DNA from: Paenactinomyces guangxiensis
GTDB lineage: Bacteria > Bacillota > Bacilli > Thermoactinomycetales > Thermoactinomycetaceae
Assembly (NCBI RefSeq): GCF_016055185.1
Contig: NZ_JAECVR010000018.1
Span: forward strand, 31,273-95,272
Length of the DNA: 64,000 bases
Direction: 5' to 3'
Below are positions 27,525 through 34,779 of this stretch, piece after piece (positions within the stretch are counted from its first letter, which is position 1; every line of letters begins with the position of its first letter). The notes under the pieces are model-generated. The model had not been told where the DNA came from. It ran no database searches and saw only the letters and a program-made list of their open reading frames with translations. The position numbers and the translations under genes are program-made.

Positions 27525-27953
27525 ATGCAGGAAGTGCAGGAAGAAATGCTATGGGAAGGAACCGCCTCTCATGTGGCCAAACTGGGAACTTATTTGCTGT
27601 GTCTGTTATTCTGCTGGTTGATTGTACCCATCTTTATCGCAATCTGGACAGCAATCAAACTAAAGGCAACCCGCTATCAGCTGACAACCGAACGGCTCCG
27701 AATTAGAGAAGGGATCTTGTCCAAACGGACGGAAGAGGTGGAACTATACCGGGTGAAGGATATGAGTGTGGAATGGCCCTTTATCTACCGGATGTTTAAC
27801 AAAGGGAATATTCGTCTCGTGACTTCGGACCATAGCGCCCCCACCATTGTTTTGGAGGCGATCTCCGGTGCGGATGAACTGATGGATGTTCTCCGTGAAC
27901 ATGTGGAAATCTGCCGGGATCGAAAACGGGTCCGGGAAATCGACCTGGATTAA
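27525..27953 (+). CDS. Bacterial PH-domain membrane protein (YdbS-like)
   Basis: A 142-residue protein with a hydrophobic hairpin at about 21-45 (YLLCLLFCWLIVPIFIAIWTAI), followed by a bPH2 domain: TRYQLTTERLRIREGILSKR, EEVELYRVKDMSVEWPF and GNIRLVTSDHSAPTIVLEAI. Related Bacillus YdbS-type proteins are linked to membrane stress or secreted antimicrobial resistance, but function is not established here. ATG after GAGAGGAGACC. The 187-base gap before it holds no gene, and a hairpin at 27974-28013 follows. Confidence 0.85.
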   Translation: MQEVQEEMLWEGTASHVAKLGTYLLCLLFCWLIVPIFIAIWTAIKLKATRYQLTTERLRIREGILSKRTEEVELYRVKDMSVEWPFIYRMFNKGNIRLVTSDHSAPTIVLEAISGADELMDVLREHVEICRDRKRVREIDLD

Positions 27954-27973
27954 TTTTACTGAAGGTAAAGCGG

Positions 27974-28013
27974 CAGTCTGAAGCCCGGACCAGGAGGTCA
28001 GGTCTTCAGACTG
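27974..28013 (+). terminator. Hairpin after the PH-domain gene
   Basis: CAGTCTGAAG (27974-27983) pairs with CTTCAGACTG (28004-28013), followed by a poor T-run. Weak terminator. The remaining stretch to 28382 contains TATAAT-like boxes near 28092-28105 but no gene I can support. Confidence 0.6.
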
Positions 28014-28382
28014 TTGACGTTTTAACGGGCGTTTTGTAATGTTCTCCCATGTTCGTTGTGCTCTTTTCTATTTCGTTATCCATATTTGTATAATCGCTGA
28101 TATAATAAAGAAAAGTAATCAAGCCATCGTGTTACGACTACAGAAGCCCCACATGAATACCGCTTGGAATGGCAGCAGGAGAGCAGTGGAATCGAAGTTA
28201 GAGAGAGCGGTAAGTTACGAGCCGGTTAGCTCCAATTCAGCCAGGGACTGAGAAAAAGAGAAGGATGTTCCTTCGTTCTCGCTCTGCGGAGATTGCTGGT
28301 TTTTCTCACAGTGCCTGCTGACAGAAGGCAAAATCTGATTAGTATTCAGTTTAATATTATTTTCTTGAAAGGAATGAACAGA

Positions 28383-28757
28383 ATGAGCGGGAGTGCAAAG
28401 TTTCATTTTGGCGACAACTCTCTGCAAAAAAACAAAGAGGTTAATATTGGTGAAACATTATATATTCATCGTGGTAATAATGATGGGATAAACCAGGCAG
28501 CTATTCAATCTTTATTGGATCAGCTGAGAGAGACGCTGAAACAGGCAGCTGATTTACAACCATCTTTAAGAGAAGAACTTGAACAGATTACAGGGCAGCT
28601 TCACCGCGAGCTGGATCAATCAGCCCCAAACCATTCAGTGCTGGAAAAATTGAACAATCATTTAAAAAATATGCAGCCATCATTAACCGCTTGGCAAGCG
28701 GTCACTTCAACCATTAGTGCCATTTGTGATTTACTTCCCGGTGTTACCCGTCTTTGA
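28383..28757 (+). CDS. Unknown 124-residue protein with N-terminal NIGET motif
   Basis: Not assigned to a named family. After MSGSAKFHFGDNSLQKNKEV comes NIGETLYIHRGNN, then a helical bundle from about residue 36 (SLLDQLRETLKQAADLQPSL, two more helices) and a C-terminal AICDLLPGV segment. This layout, a short strand-rich GD/NIG segment followed by helices and LLPG, resembles accessory domains found beside bacterial NTPase or effector proteins, but that is impression only. Start ATG 28383 after GAAAGGA; an ATG nine bases earlier is too close to that site. The next gene begins 12 bases after its stop and carries the same NIGET motif, so the products may work together. Confidence 0.7.
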   Translation: MSGSAKFHFGDNSLQKNKEVNIGETLYIHRGNNDGINQAAIQSLLDQLRETLKQAADLQPSLREELEQITGQLHRELDQSAPNHSVLEKLNNHLKNMQPSLTAWQAVTSTISAICDLLPGVTRL

Positions 28758-28768
28758 GGAGGAGGGCT

Positions 28769-30184
28769 GTGGACCAAAATAATAAACAGAAAAACCATGC
28801 AGACTCTGAGACCTCGAATACCTATTCATTTGAATCTGGTTCATTGTCCGGTAATCACGGCCCTATTAACATTGGGGAAACAGTTATTACCACCTACAAT
28901 AATGTCAAGCAGCATCCCCTGTTAGTCAGTCTGGGTGTCATTGGGATTTTTATCATTATCATCTTAATGATTACGTTTTTTTACCCGAAACAAGAAACAG
29001 AAGCGACAAAATTGATCAAGGAATTTGAAGGCGCCATTCTCAAAGAAGATGTGGATGCGATCGAGGATATGATTTCTCCTGATGATTCCGATATGGAACT
29101 GGAGGAGGAATATCTTCACCAACTGTGTGACTATGCAAAAGGAAATCCCGAGTTTTTAAGTCAAACGTTTGATATTATGAATGCACAAAAGGCTCTGTAT
29201 GAAGATGAGAAAAATCCTGAGATCGATTCCTATTTGTTGCGCCAGTCTTCCAACGAAGAAATTATGAGTTCAGGGATCTTTTACCTGAAACAGGAATGGG
29301 GACTTTTCTCTGATTCTTATACAATTGGTGTACGGCCCCAGTATATCCAGCTCACCAGCAATAATCCGGATGCTGTGATTGAGGTGGACGGGGAGGTTGT
29401 CCTGAAGACGAAAAAAGCGAACAGTACCAAAGTCGGCCCGCTGTTTCCGGGAATCCATAAAATCCACGGTGAGCGGTATTTTCATTATACTGATACGACA
29501 GAAACTTATGATACGGCGGTGAATTTATTTGATTTTGAATCTGTTACCCCTGTAGAAATCAACATTACAGGGACGGTGGTTAAGGCGGAATCAGATTTAG
29601 CCGGAGTGCAAGTGCTCCTTAACGGAAAGCCGACGCCGTTTGCAGTAAAAAAAGATAAAATGGAAGTTTATCCTGTTCGATTGGATGGTTCGCAAAAAAT
29701 TCAAGGCTCCTTTCAGCTGCCCTGGGGCGGAGTCTTAAAAAGTGAAGAACTGGTGATTGAAGCAGAGTACGATTTATATGATATTACCCCTGATCTGTGG
29801 GAAGAAAAAAAGGTAGTCCAACTGATGAATACATTTATCGAGGATTTCAACAAGGCGTTAAATGAAGAAGAAGTAGGATATTTCAAATCAGTATCATTTA
29901 AAGGGGTTTTTGGGTCATATAACAGTTTTCAGGATTATATCGACAGGCATTTATTAAATAAGAGTAGTTTTGGGATCGGTCTTCCTGAGGCGAGTAGTAT
30001 TGAAGAAACAGAAATCGTGGGTGATTATTATCCCGGTGTGGTAAAACTGGATAAGACAGATGAGGGATACTACCTGAATATCCCATTAAGTTTTAAATTT
30101 AGTAACGGTTTTGAACGAAAATATTCATTAAGGTATCAATATAAAAATGGTAAGTTCCAACTGTTGAAGATTAGTGAGATTTGA
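28769..30184 (+). CDS. Membrane-anchored TcaA/YvbJ-like protein with N-terminal NIGET motif
   Basis: A 471-residue protein starting at GTG 28769 after GAGGAGGAGG. The N-terminal 45 residues are hydrophilic and contain SGNHGPINIGETVITTYNN, similar to the preceding protein. One transmembrane segment follows at about 50-72 (LVSLGVIGIFIIIILMITFF), then an extracytoplasmic region with two domains and a C-terminal NTF2-like part from about 350 (FIEDFNKALNEEEVGYFKSV and later strands). The order resembles TcaA/YvbJ proteins, which have a zinc ribbon where this one has the NIGET segment. Role unknown; TcaA relatives act in cell-envelope stress. No signal peptide other than the anchor. Confidence 0.65.
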   Translation: MDQNNKQKNHADSETSNTYSFESGSLSGNHGPINIGETVITTYNNVKQHPLLVSLGVIGIFIIIILMITFFYPKQETEATKLIKEFEGAILKEDVDAIEDMISPDDSDMELEEEYLHQLCDYAKGNPEFLSQTFDIMNAQKALYEDEKNPEIDSYLLRQSSNEEIMSSGIFYLKQEWGLFSDSYTIGVRPQYIQLTSNNPDAVIEVDGEVVLKTKKANSTKVGPLFPGIHKIHGERYFHYTDTTETYDTAVNLFDFESVTPVEINITGTVVKAESDLAGVQVLLNGKPTPFAVKKDKMEVYPVRLDGSQKIQGSFQLPWGGVLKSEELVIEAEYDLYDITPDLWEEKKVVQLMNTFIEDFNKALNEEEVGYFKSVSFKGVFGSYNSFQDYIDRHLLNKSSFGIGLPEASSIEETEIVGDYYPGVVKLDKTDEGYYLNIPLSFKFSNGFERKYSLRYQYKNGKFQLLKISEI

Positions 30185-30224
30185 AGTGAGGTGGCCCGGG
30201 CAGGCAGTCGCCTTTTAAAGCTGT

Positions 30225-30270
30225 TTTCTCAGGGGTGGGGGCATGTTGCCATGGCCAGACCCCTGAGAAA
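30225..30270 (+). other. Perfect 12-bp hairpin after the NIGET operon
   Basis: TTTCTCAGGGGT (30225-30236) pairs with ACCCCTGAGAAA (30259-30270) around a 22-base loop. No T-run follows, so it is not a standard terminator; it could be an mRNA 3' structure or a protein site. The rest of 30185-30584 shows no convincing gene. Confidence 0.5.
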
Positions 30271-30584
30271 CCGTATGTGGAGAGTTTACCCTGGTTTGTT
30301 AGAAGTGGAAATATTAGCTTTGCAGGAGTATTGTATACAGGTCCAACAGAAAAGATCTAAAGCGATTCTGCGAGTGTGACAGTTGGGAATGATATAAGTA
30401 AAACAGATCATTACTTTTACCTAAAAAGATGAAAATAAGAACTTATGGTTAACAAAGGGGTCAATGGCAAGCGGAGAAATTTATCCGGGCTTTTTATTTG
30501 AACAATAACAGCACACGATAAAAATGGGCTCTGGTGTGGAGATCTTTTTAACATATTTGGTGATTGCTGTTATATGTACTCTTT

Positions 30585-30635
30585 TTACTCTTCTGTTTCC
30601 GTATCAAACCGAAAAAAACGCAAATGATCAATCAC
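30585..30635 (-). CDS. Third, divergent micro-ORF (16 codons)
   Basis: Reads MIDHLRFFRFDTETEE from a GTG start. It aligns with the two peptides upstream over MI(D/H)HLRFF and the acidic tail. The ribosome-binding site is degenerate (CGGGG instead of AGGAGG), and one extra T in the F-F codons shifts the register compared with the copy at 30746, so this is either a diverged peptide or a decayed copy. Confidence 0.45.
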   Translation of the reverse strand: MIDHLRFFRFDTETEE

Positions 30636-30745
30636 AGAAACCCCGGAATGAAAGATCAAATCATGCCGGGGAGACAGAATTCTGCCCTCCCCCATTGCAC
30701 ACACTTTTACATAAGAGACTTCCAAAAAGTTTAAGCCCTTTAACA

Positions 30746-30799
30746 CTAGGAGTCGGTTGGCTCTGGATCGTCACCGAAAAAACGTAAATGATGAATCAT
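30746..30799 (-). CDS. Second micro-ORF, 17-residue putative signalling peptide
   Basis: Encodes MIHHLRFFGDDPEPTDS from ATG 30799 with AGGAGG (30807-30812) seven bases upstream. The 13 bases AGGAGGTCTTTCT before the start equal those of the micro-ORF at 30829, so leader and coding part were duplicated together. Basic/aromatic N-terminal half, strongly acidic C-terminal half, no classical signal peptide. It lies 29 bases after the first micro-ORF, downstream of the XRE-TPR regulator, probably on the same transcript. Proposed role as a ligand of that regulator is inference. Confidence 0.7.
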   Translation of the reverse strand: MIHHLRFFGDDPEPTDS

Positions 30800-30828
30800 A
30801 GAAAGACCTCCTAAAAGTAAAGATTATG

Positions 30829-30882
30829 TTAGCTGTCAACTGGTTCTGTATCATCACCAAATAAAATCCAATGATCAATCAT
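30829..30882 (-). CDS. First micro-ORF, 17-residue putative signalling peptide, overlapping the regulator stop
   Basis: Encodes MIDHWILFGDDTEPVDS from ATG 30882. Its AGGAGG site (30891-30896) is formed by the last codons of the regulator gene (GLGGLSYD), and its start overlaps the regulator stop by eight bases (ATGATTGA), so translation should be coupled. The peptide shares MI-H, FGDD, EP and DS with the copy at 30746. Conservation of both protein and ribosome-binding site argues that it is translated. Size is similar to the 17-residue ComS precursor of streptococci; function is inferred. Confidence 0.75.
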   Translation of the reverse strand: MIDHWILFGDDTEPVDS

Positions 30883-32146
30883 AAGAAAGACCTCCTAGTC
30901 CTTTGGCTCTAAAATACAAGTGCGAATACTTTATGTAATTGGGCTCGTCGTTAAGTAAGAGATAGACTTGCATCAATCCATAGAGAGCCTCCAGATCGTT
31001 TTTCTCATTTGAGTGAAGCTCGTAAACCTCCATAAATGCTGCAAGAGCCTCCTGATATTCAGACTCGGAAAGATAACTCTTACCTATATAGAGCAATGCT
31101 TGAGAATATTCTATCATATCCTTTTCTTTTTGGGCAATCTTGAGAGCCTTCCCCAACATCTTATTGGAAAGTTGGAAATCTTTTTTCTCAAAATAGATGA
31201 TTCCAAGCTTTAAATAGGCTTCTAGTATTAACCATTTTCTCCGGGTGATTTCTTCCTTAAGGTCAATCGCTGCGAGCAAGCACTTTTCCGAATGCTTCAA
31301 TCTTCCGTTTTCTTTGAAGATGTCTCCCAAAGTAATGTATAATTCTATCTGCCTTTCACAGTTGTGATTGATCCTGGCTATTTCAAGCCCTTTATTCGCA
31401 CAACTCTCTGCTTCATCGTAGAGTCGTATATCCTTTTTGAGTTTTGCTTGCAAGTCATAAATCCCGATAACAGCTTCTATGTCGATTTCGGATGAATTAA
31501 GATCAATTTTTTCAAGTGTTTTTAAAGCATCCTCAGCCCGACCGAGACCCCGTAAGTAAATCGCTTTATTTGTCAGAAGGCTGGTATAGTAATACCCCCG
31601 TTCCCCATTCAGGTCAAAAGACTCCAAACCCTCTTCAGCATGCCTTAAAGCGGCTGCTTTGTCTCCTCTCTTAAACGCAATGACACTTAAATGATTTAAA
31701 CAGCCCGGCTTTAAGTTAGAGCGGTCGCCGATGGACTTCTCCAAAATCTTCAACGCCTGATGAAACAGTTCAACGGCACGGTCAAACTGTTGCGTTTTAT
31801 AATAACATCTCCCTTTGAGGAAGTAGAACAGGGGGCCGCGGTATTCGGCGGGAAGCTTGGATAATTTACTCAGCGCCTCGCGCGGTTTTGAATTAATCCT
31901 GTTCTCAATAATCATCAGATCAAGTTTCCGGTCCTTCTCCTGCTCTTTTTCCCTTTCGGAAAGATCGTGAATATTGATCTCCATTTTTCTCAGAACATAG
32001 TTAATCTTATTCGGGTTCCGGCATTCCCCGCGCTCAATCGCGGAAAGGGTGGACGGAGGGATCATATCATCTGCCAAATCTTGCAGCCTCATCCCCTTTT
32101 CCTTTCGCGCTTTGCGGATCAAATCCCCAACATGGGTAAAATTCAT
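30875..32146 (-). CDS. XRE-type HTH + TPR regulator (RRNPP-like peptide receptor candidate)
   Basis: A 423-residue protein. An N-terminal Cro/C1-type HTH (about 5-62: VGDLIRKARKEKGMRLQDLA, TLSAIERGECRNP) is followed by a chain of tetratricopeptide repeats from about 95 to 415 (for example FLKGRCYYKTQQFDRAVELF, LLYIGKSYLSESEYQEALAA). This is the layout of PlcR, NprR and PrgX-type regulators that bind secreted-and-reimported peptides. Start ATG 32146 after AAGGAGAGGG; an upstream ATG adds 14 residues without support. Directly downstream, overlapping its stop, are tandem micro-ORFs that are candidates for its peptide ligands. It has no phosphatase residues that I can identify. Confidence 0.88.
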   Translation of the reverse strand: MNFTHVGDLIRKARKEKGMRLQDLADDMIPPSTLSAIERGECRNPNKINYVLRKMEINIHDLSEREKEQEKDRKLDLMIIENRINSKPREALSKLSKLPAEYRGPLFYFLKGRCYYKTQQFDRAVELFHQALKILEKSIGDRSNLKPGCLNHLSVIAFKRGDKAAALRHAEEGLESFDLNGERGYYYTSLLTNKAIYLRGLGRAEDALKTLEKIDLNSSEIDIEAVIGIYDLQAKLKKDIRLYDEAESCANKGLEIARINHNCERQIELYITLGDIFKENGRLKHSEKCLLAAIDLKEEITRRKWLILEAYLKLGIIYFEKKDFQLSNKMLGKALKIAQKEKDMIEYSQALLYIGKSYLSESEYQEALAAFMEVYELHSNEKNDLEALYGLMQVYLLLNDEPNYIKYSHLYFRAKGLGGLSYD

Positions 32147-32170
32147 CAGAACCCTCTCCTTTTTACAGAT

Positions 32171-32209
32171 AATATTCCATATATTCACTAAAATTTCAAT
32201 ACTGAAATT
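32171..32209 (-). promoter_or_regulatory. Promoter with palindromic operator upstream of the XRE-TPR gene
   Basis: On the minus strand TTGAAA (32194-32199), 17-base spacer and AATATT (32171-32176). The -35 box is inside a perfect inverted repeat AATTTCA-N4-TGAAATT (32192-32209). Such a repeat over the -35 would allow autoregulation by the XRE-TPR protein. Confidence 0.5.
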
Positions 32210-32387
32210 AAACAGCTGGAAGAACTAAGTATTTTATCTATTTTCCTGGCCCCGGCAGCATTTTTACCATGATACTAGTAATCAGTTAAAAGTTAAACTA
32301 ATTTTGGTAATTTATTGAATAAAATTTCCCTCATCACTAAACTGAAACCAAGTCGCGACATTCAGAAAAATAAACAGAAAGGGTTGA

Positions 32388-32615
32388 ATGCCGATGGAGG
32401 TTCCGTTTGCTGCAAGAGCAGGGAAACCGTCCGTACCCGCAAAACATTTGCCAGATGCTTTCATATTTTTAAACCCGGTCAAAGGAAAACCGATCATCTT
32501 CCGCTTCGCCAATGTTGAAGTGAAAACGGAGAATGACAAAACTGTCGTGTCCGGCAGATGTATCGACTGGCGGGGGAACAAGGGGGGAAGGCTGTGGAGC
32601 GGGACAAGACGATAA
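32388..32615 (+). CDS. Hypothetical 75-residue protein
   Basis: An ATG with AAAGGG a few bases upstream opens a frame reading MPMEVPFAARAGKPSVPAKH, then PIIFRFANVEVKTENDKTVV and ending WRGNKGGRLWSGTRR. Composition is protein-like (alternating hydrophobics in the second half), but no family is recognised. Its end overlaps the start of the next frame by 22 bases. It may be real, or the tail of a decayed gene. Confidence 0.35.
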   Translation: MPMEVPFAARAGKPSVPAKHLPDAFIFLNPVKGKPIIFRFANVEVKTENDKTVVSGRCIDWRGNKGGRLWSGTRR

Positions 32616-32836
32616 ACTATGTGTCAGAGTCACAACTCATCAGTTATGTCGTTTATGTGATGGCGAAACTGGGCTATTCCCGGAAAAATATCGCAGAACT
32701 TGTGCGGGAGTTGAACACGACCTTTGATCTGAAATATGATGACTTTACCTTTAACACCAGTCTGGCCGTCGGCGAGGAGGACCGCAAAAACCTGTTGCCC
32801 ACCATCAGCCGGAGAAACGATGAGACCCGACAGTAA
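32594..32836 (+). CDS. Hypothetical 80-residue protein
   Basis: GTG 32594 follows a GGGGGGAAGG site. The frame reads MERDKTINYVSESQLISYVV, then a predicted helical part (MAKLGYSRKNIAELVRELNT) and a charged tail ending SRRNDETRQ. Small, soluble, mixed charge; no family recognised. It lies divergent from the XRE-TPR gene, 450 bases away. Bases 32837-33181 contain no gene that I can support. Confidence 0.45.
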   Translation: MERDKTINYVSESQLISYVVYVMAKLGYSRKNIAELVRELNTTFDLKYDDFTFNTSLAVGEEDRKNLLPTISRRNDETRQ

Positions 32837-33181
32837 AGTAAACTAGAGCATATGGACAGGAGTGGCGGAGATTTCATGTGCGGCCAAATTGGATCTTCGC
32901 GGTACGCACCACTTTGCAGTTATTTATGAAATGTAAGCGCGAAGACTTGCCAATTCAATGGCGATGTAGTTCATGCAGTTGAGGGCTTGTGGCCAAAAGC
33001 TGTTGTGTTTAGCAAAAACTGATTCTGTACACAACGTCCTGTCAGTTGCTGCAGATGCTTCTGGCGGGGCGTTTTGCGTTTTTGGTGCTTGATTTGTGCC
33101 AGATGGAAATTGCCTGGTCATCGAATTAGGGAAATATAGGATTGGGACTAAAAAAATAATATTCTGCATACTAATAAATTG

Positions 33182-33210
33182 TTGACATTCATTTTTTCGC
33201 GTGTTATATT
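33182..33210 (+). promoter_or_regulatory. Strong SigA promoter of the tRNA cluster
   Basis: TTGACA (33182-33187), exactly 17 bases, TATATT (33205-33210). A GC-rich leader (GGGGCGCGCGCGAG at 33226-33239) of about 120 bases follows before the first tRNA. Confidence 0.85.
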
Positions 33211-33334
33211 AATTTTTGTCGACACGGGGCGCGCGCGAGTCTAACGCACAAGCCTTACGGACGAACTACGTAATCCAGCGCAACATCCGAAAATGACGCG
33301 GCGCACAAATCGTGAAAACGCAGATAATACGCAA

Positions 33335-33418
33335 GCGGGTGTGGCGGAATTGGCAGACGCACTAGATTTAGGTTCTAGCGCCTCTGGCGTGGGGGTTCAA
33401 GTCCCTCCACCCGCACCA
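33335..33418 (+). tRNA. tRNA-Leu (anticodon TAG)
   Basis: Acceptor GCGGGTG pairs with CACCCGC, CCA is encoded, and the T-loop is GGTTCAAGTCC. The anticodon stem is CTAGA/TCTAG with loop TTTAGGT, giving anticodon TAG. A long variable arm (GCGCCTCTGGCGT region) marks the leucine class II type. Confidence 0.97.
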
Positions 33419-33429
33419 ACATCAACCGA

Positions 33430-33516
33430 GCGGTCGTGGTGGAATTGGCAGACACGCTATCTTGAGGGGGTAGTGGCCGTATGGCCGTGCGAGTTCGAGT
33501 CTCGCCGACCGCACCA
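33430..33516 (+). tRNA. tRNA-Leu (anticodon GAG)
   Basis: Acceptor GCGGTCG pairs with CGACCGC, CCA encoded. Anticodon stem CTATC/GGTAG with loop TTGAGGG gives GAG. The long variable arm contains the TGGCCGTATGGCCG hairpin. Confidence 0.97.
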
Positions 33517-33535
33517 TGTTCAACTTTATCACTTC

Positions 33536-33612
<77 letters not shown>

Positions 33613-33642
33613 TTAATCCCGGAAAATCATTCCCAATGATAT

Positions 33643-33716
33643 GCGGGTGTAGTTCAGTGGTAGAACATCGGCCTTCCAAGCCGAATGCGAGGGTTCGATT
33701 CCCTTCACCCGCTCCA
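33643..33716 (+). tRNA. tRNA-Gly (anticodon TCC)
   Basis: Acceptor GCGGGTG pairs with CACCCGC, CCA encoded. Anticodon stem TCGGC/GCCGA with loop CTTCCAA gives TCC. Length 74. Confidence 0.97.
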
Positions 33717-33727
33717 AATGTTAAGAC

Positions 33728-33761
33728 GGATCGCGGCACCAGCTGCGGTCCTTTATTTTTA
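33728..33761 (+). terminator. Terminator of the tRNA cluster
   Basis: GGATCGCGGC (33728-33737) pairs with GCTGCGGTCC (33742-33751) allowing wobbles, followed by TTTATTTTTATT. Confidence 0.75.
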
Positions 33762-33782
33762 TTCTGAGAAGGGGAATCTCCG

Positions 33783-34775
33783 GTGAACGATGAATTTGCC
33801 TTCATTCGCTCTTTACTGAAAGGACGATCTGCCTGGAGCGACCGGATCGAGGTTGACATCGGGGATGACGCAGCAGTGGTGGTCCCCGCACCGGAACGAT
33901 CTCTGGTGATGACGTGTGATACGATGGTGGAAACAGTTCATTTTCTCCGCCAAACGATGAGTTGCCGGGATATCGGCTGGAAGTTGCTCACTTCTAATTT
34001 AAGTGATATCGCGGCGATGGGGGGAACGCCGACTTTTGCCCTTTTGTCAATCGCTGTACCTTTTTCCTGGCAGACAGAGGAGATACAGGAAATCTACCGG
34101 GGCCTTTATCAGTGTGCAGACGAGAACCGTGTTACACTGGTGGGCGGAGACACAGTAAGCACTCCCGGCCCGCTCACTTTATCCCTCACGTTGCTGGGGG
34201 AGGTTTCTCCGGGAAATGCGTTGCGCCGTTCGTCGGCAAAACCGGGAGATGTGGTTTTTGTCACAGGCACTGTGGGGGATTCTGCTGCCGGTCTGTATCT
34301 TCTGCTTCACCACCCTCAGCTTAAAGAGGATTTTCCCACACTGGTTAAGGCCCATACCCGCCCCGCGGCACAGGTAAGCATCGGAAAATGGCTGGCGGAA
34401 TCAGGATTTAACCCCGCCTGTGATGACATTAGTGACGGGATCGCCGGGGAAGCATGGGAAATCGCCGAAGCAAGCGGGGTGAAGCTGGTCATTGAGCAAG
34501 AAAAACTTCCTCTTACTGCCGCATGTAAAGAGGTTGCAAAAATGGCAGAGATGGACCCTTATGAGTGGGCCTGGTTTGGCGGGGAAGATTATCAATTGAT
34601 CGGTACCATTCGCCCGGATGGCTGGCAACAATTAAGACAGGCGGCACTTGAGGAAAATATTTTGATCACTGCGATTGGCCGTGTGGAAGCAGGGGAACCC
34701 TGTGTGGAAAAAGAAACTGCAGGGAAACGAATGTCTCTTCAGCAAAAGGGTTACAATCATTTTGCAGATAGGTGA
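33783..34775 (+). CDS. thiL: Thiamine-monophosphate kinase
   Basis: A 330-residue ThiL/PurM-fold kinase that phosphorylates thiamin monophosphate to the active diphosphate using ATP. N-terminal IEVDIGDDAAVV and MTCDTMVETVHF hold the metal-binding aspartates; WKLLTSNLSDIAAMGGTP, VGGDTV and CDDISDGIAGE are further family motifs. GTG start after GAAGGGGAATC. First gene of the thiL-tsaE-tsaB-rimI-tsaD operon; tsaE begins four bases after its stop. Confidence 0.95.
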   Translation: MNDEFAFIRSLLKGRSAWSDRIEVDIGDDAAVVVPAPERSLVMTCDTMVETVHFLRQTMSCRDIGWKLLTSNLSDIAAMGGTPTFALLSIAVPFSWQTEEIQEIYRGLYQCADENRVTLVGGDTVSTPGPLTLSLTLLGEVSPGNALRRSSAKPGDVVFVTGTVGDSAAGLYLLLHHPQLKEDFPTLVKAHTRPAAQVSIGKWLAESGFNPACDDISDGIAGEAWEIAEASGVKLVIEQEKLPLTAACKEVAKMAEMDPYEWAWFGGEDYQLIGTIRPDGWQQLRQAALEENILITAIGRVEAGEPCVEKETAGKRMSLQQKGYNHFADR

Positions 34776-34779
34776 TACC

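Noticed and set aside
30191..30379. A 62-codon frame containing the 12-bp hairpin
   Set aside because: No ribosome site except the upstream gene's end, and composition is explained by the inverted repeat.
30524..30787. An 87-codon plus-strand frame with a hydrophobic start
   Set aside because: It lies antisense to two of the micro-ORFs, its second half is low-quality sequence, and the minus-strand reading explains the conserved bases (ribosome sites, repeated peptides) better.
32924..33169. An 81-codon minus-strand frame upstream of the tRNA promoter
   Set aside because: Irregular composition and no ribosome site; some resemblance to transposase-end sequence was too weak to call.
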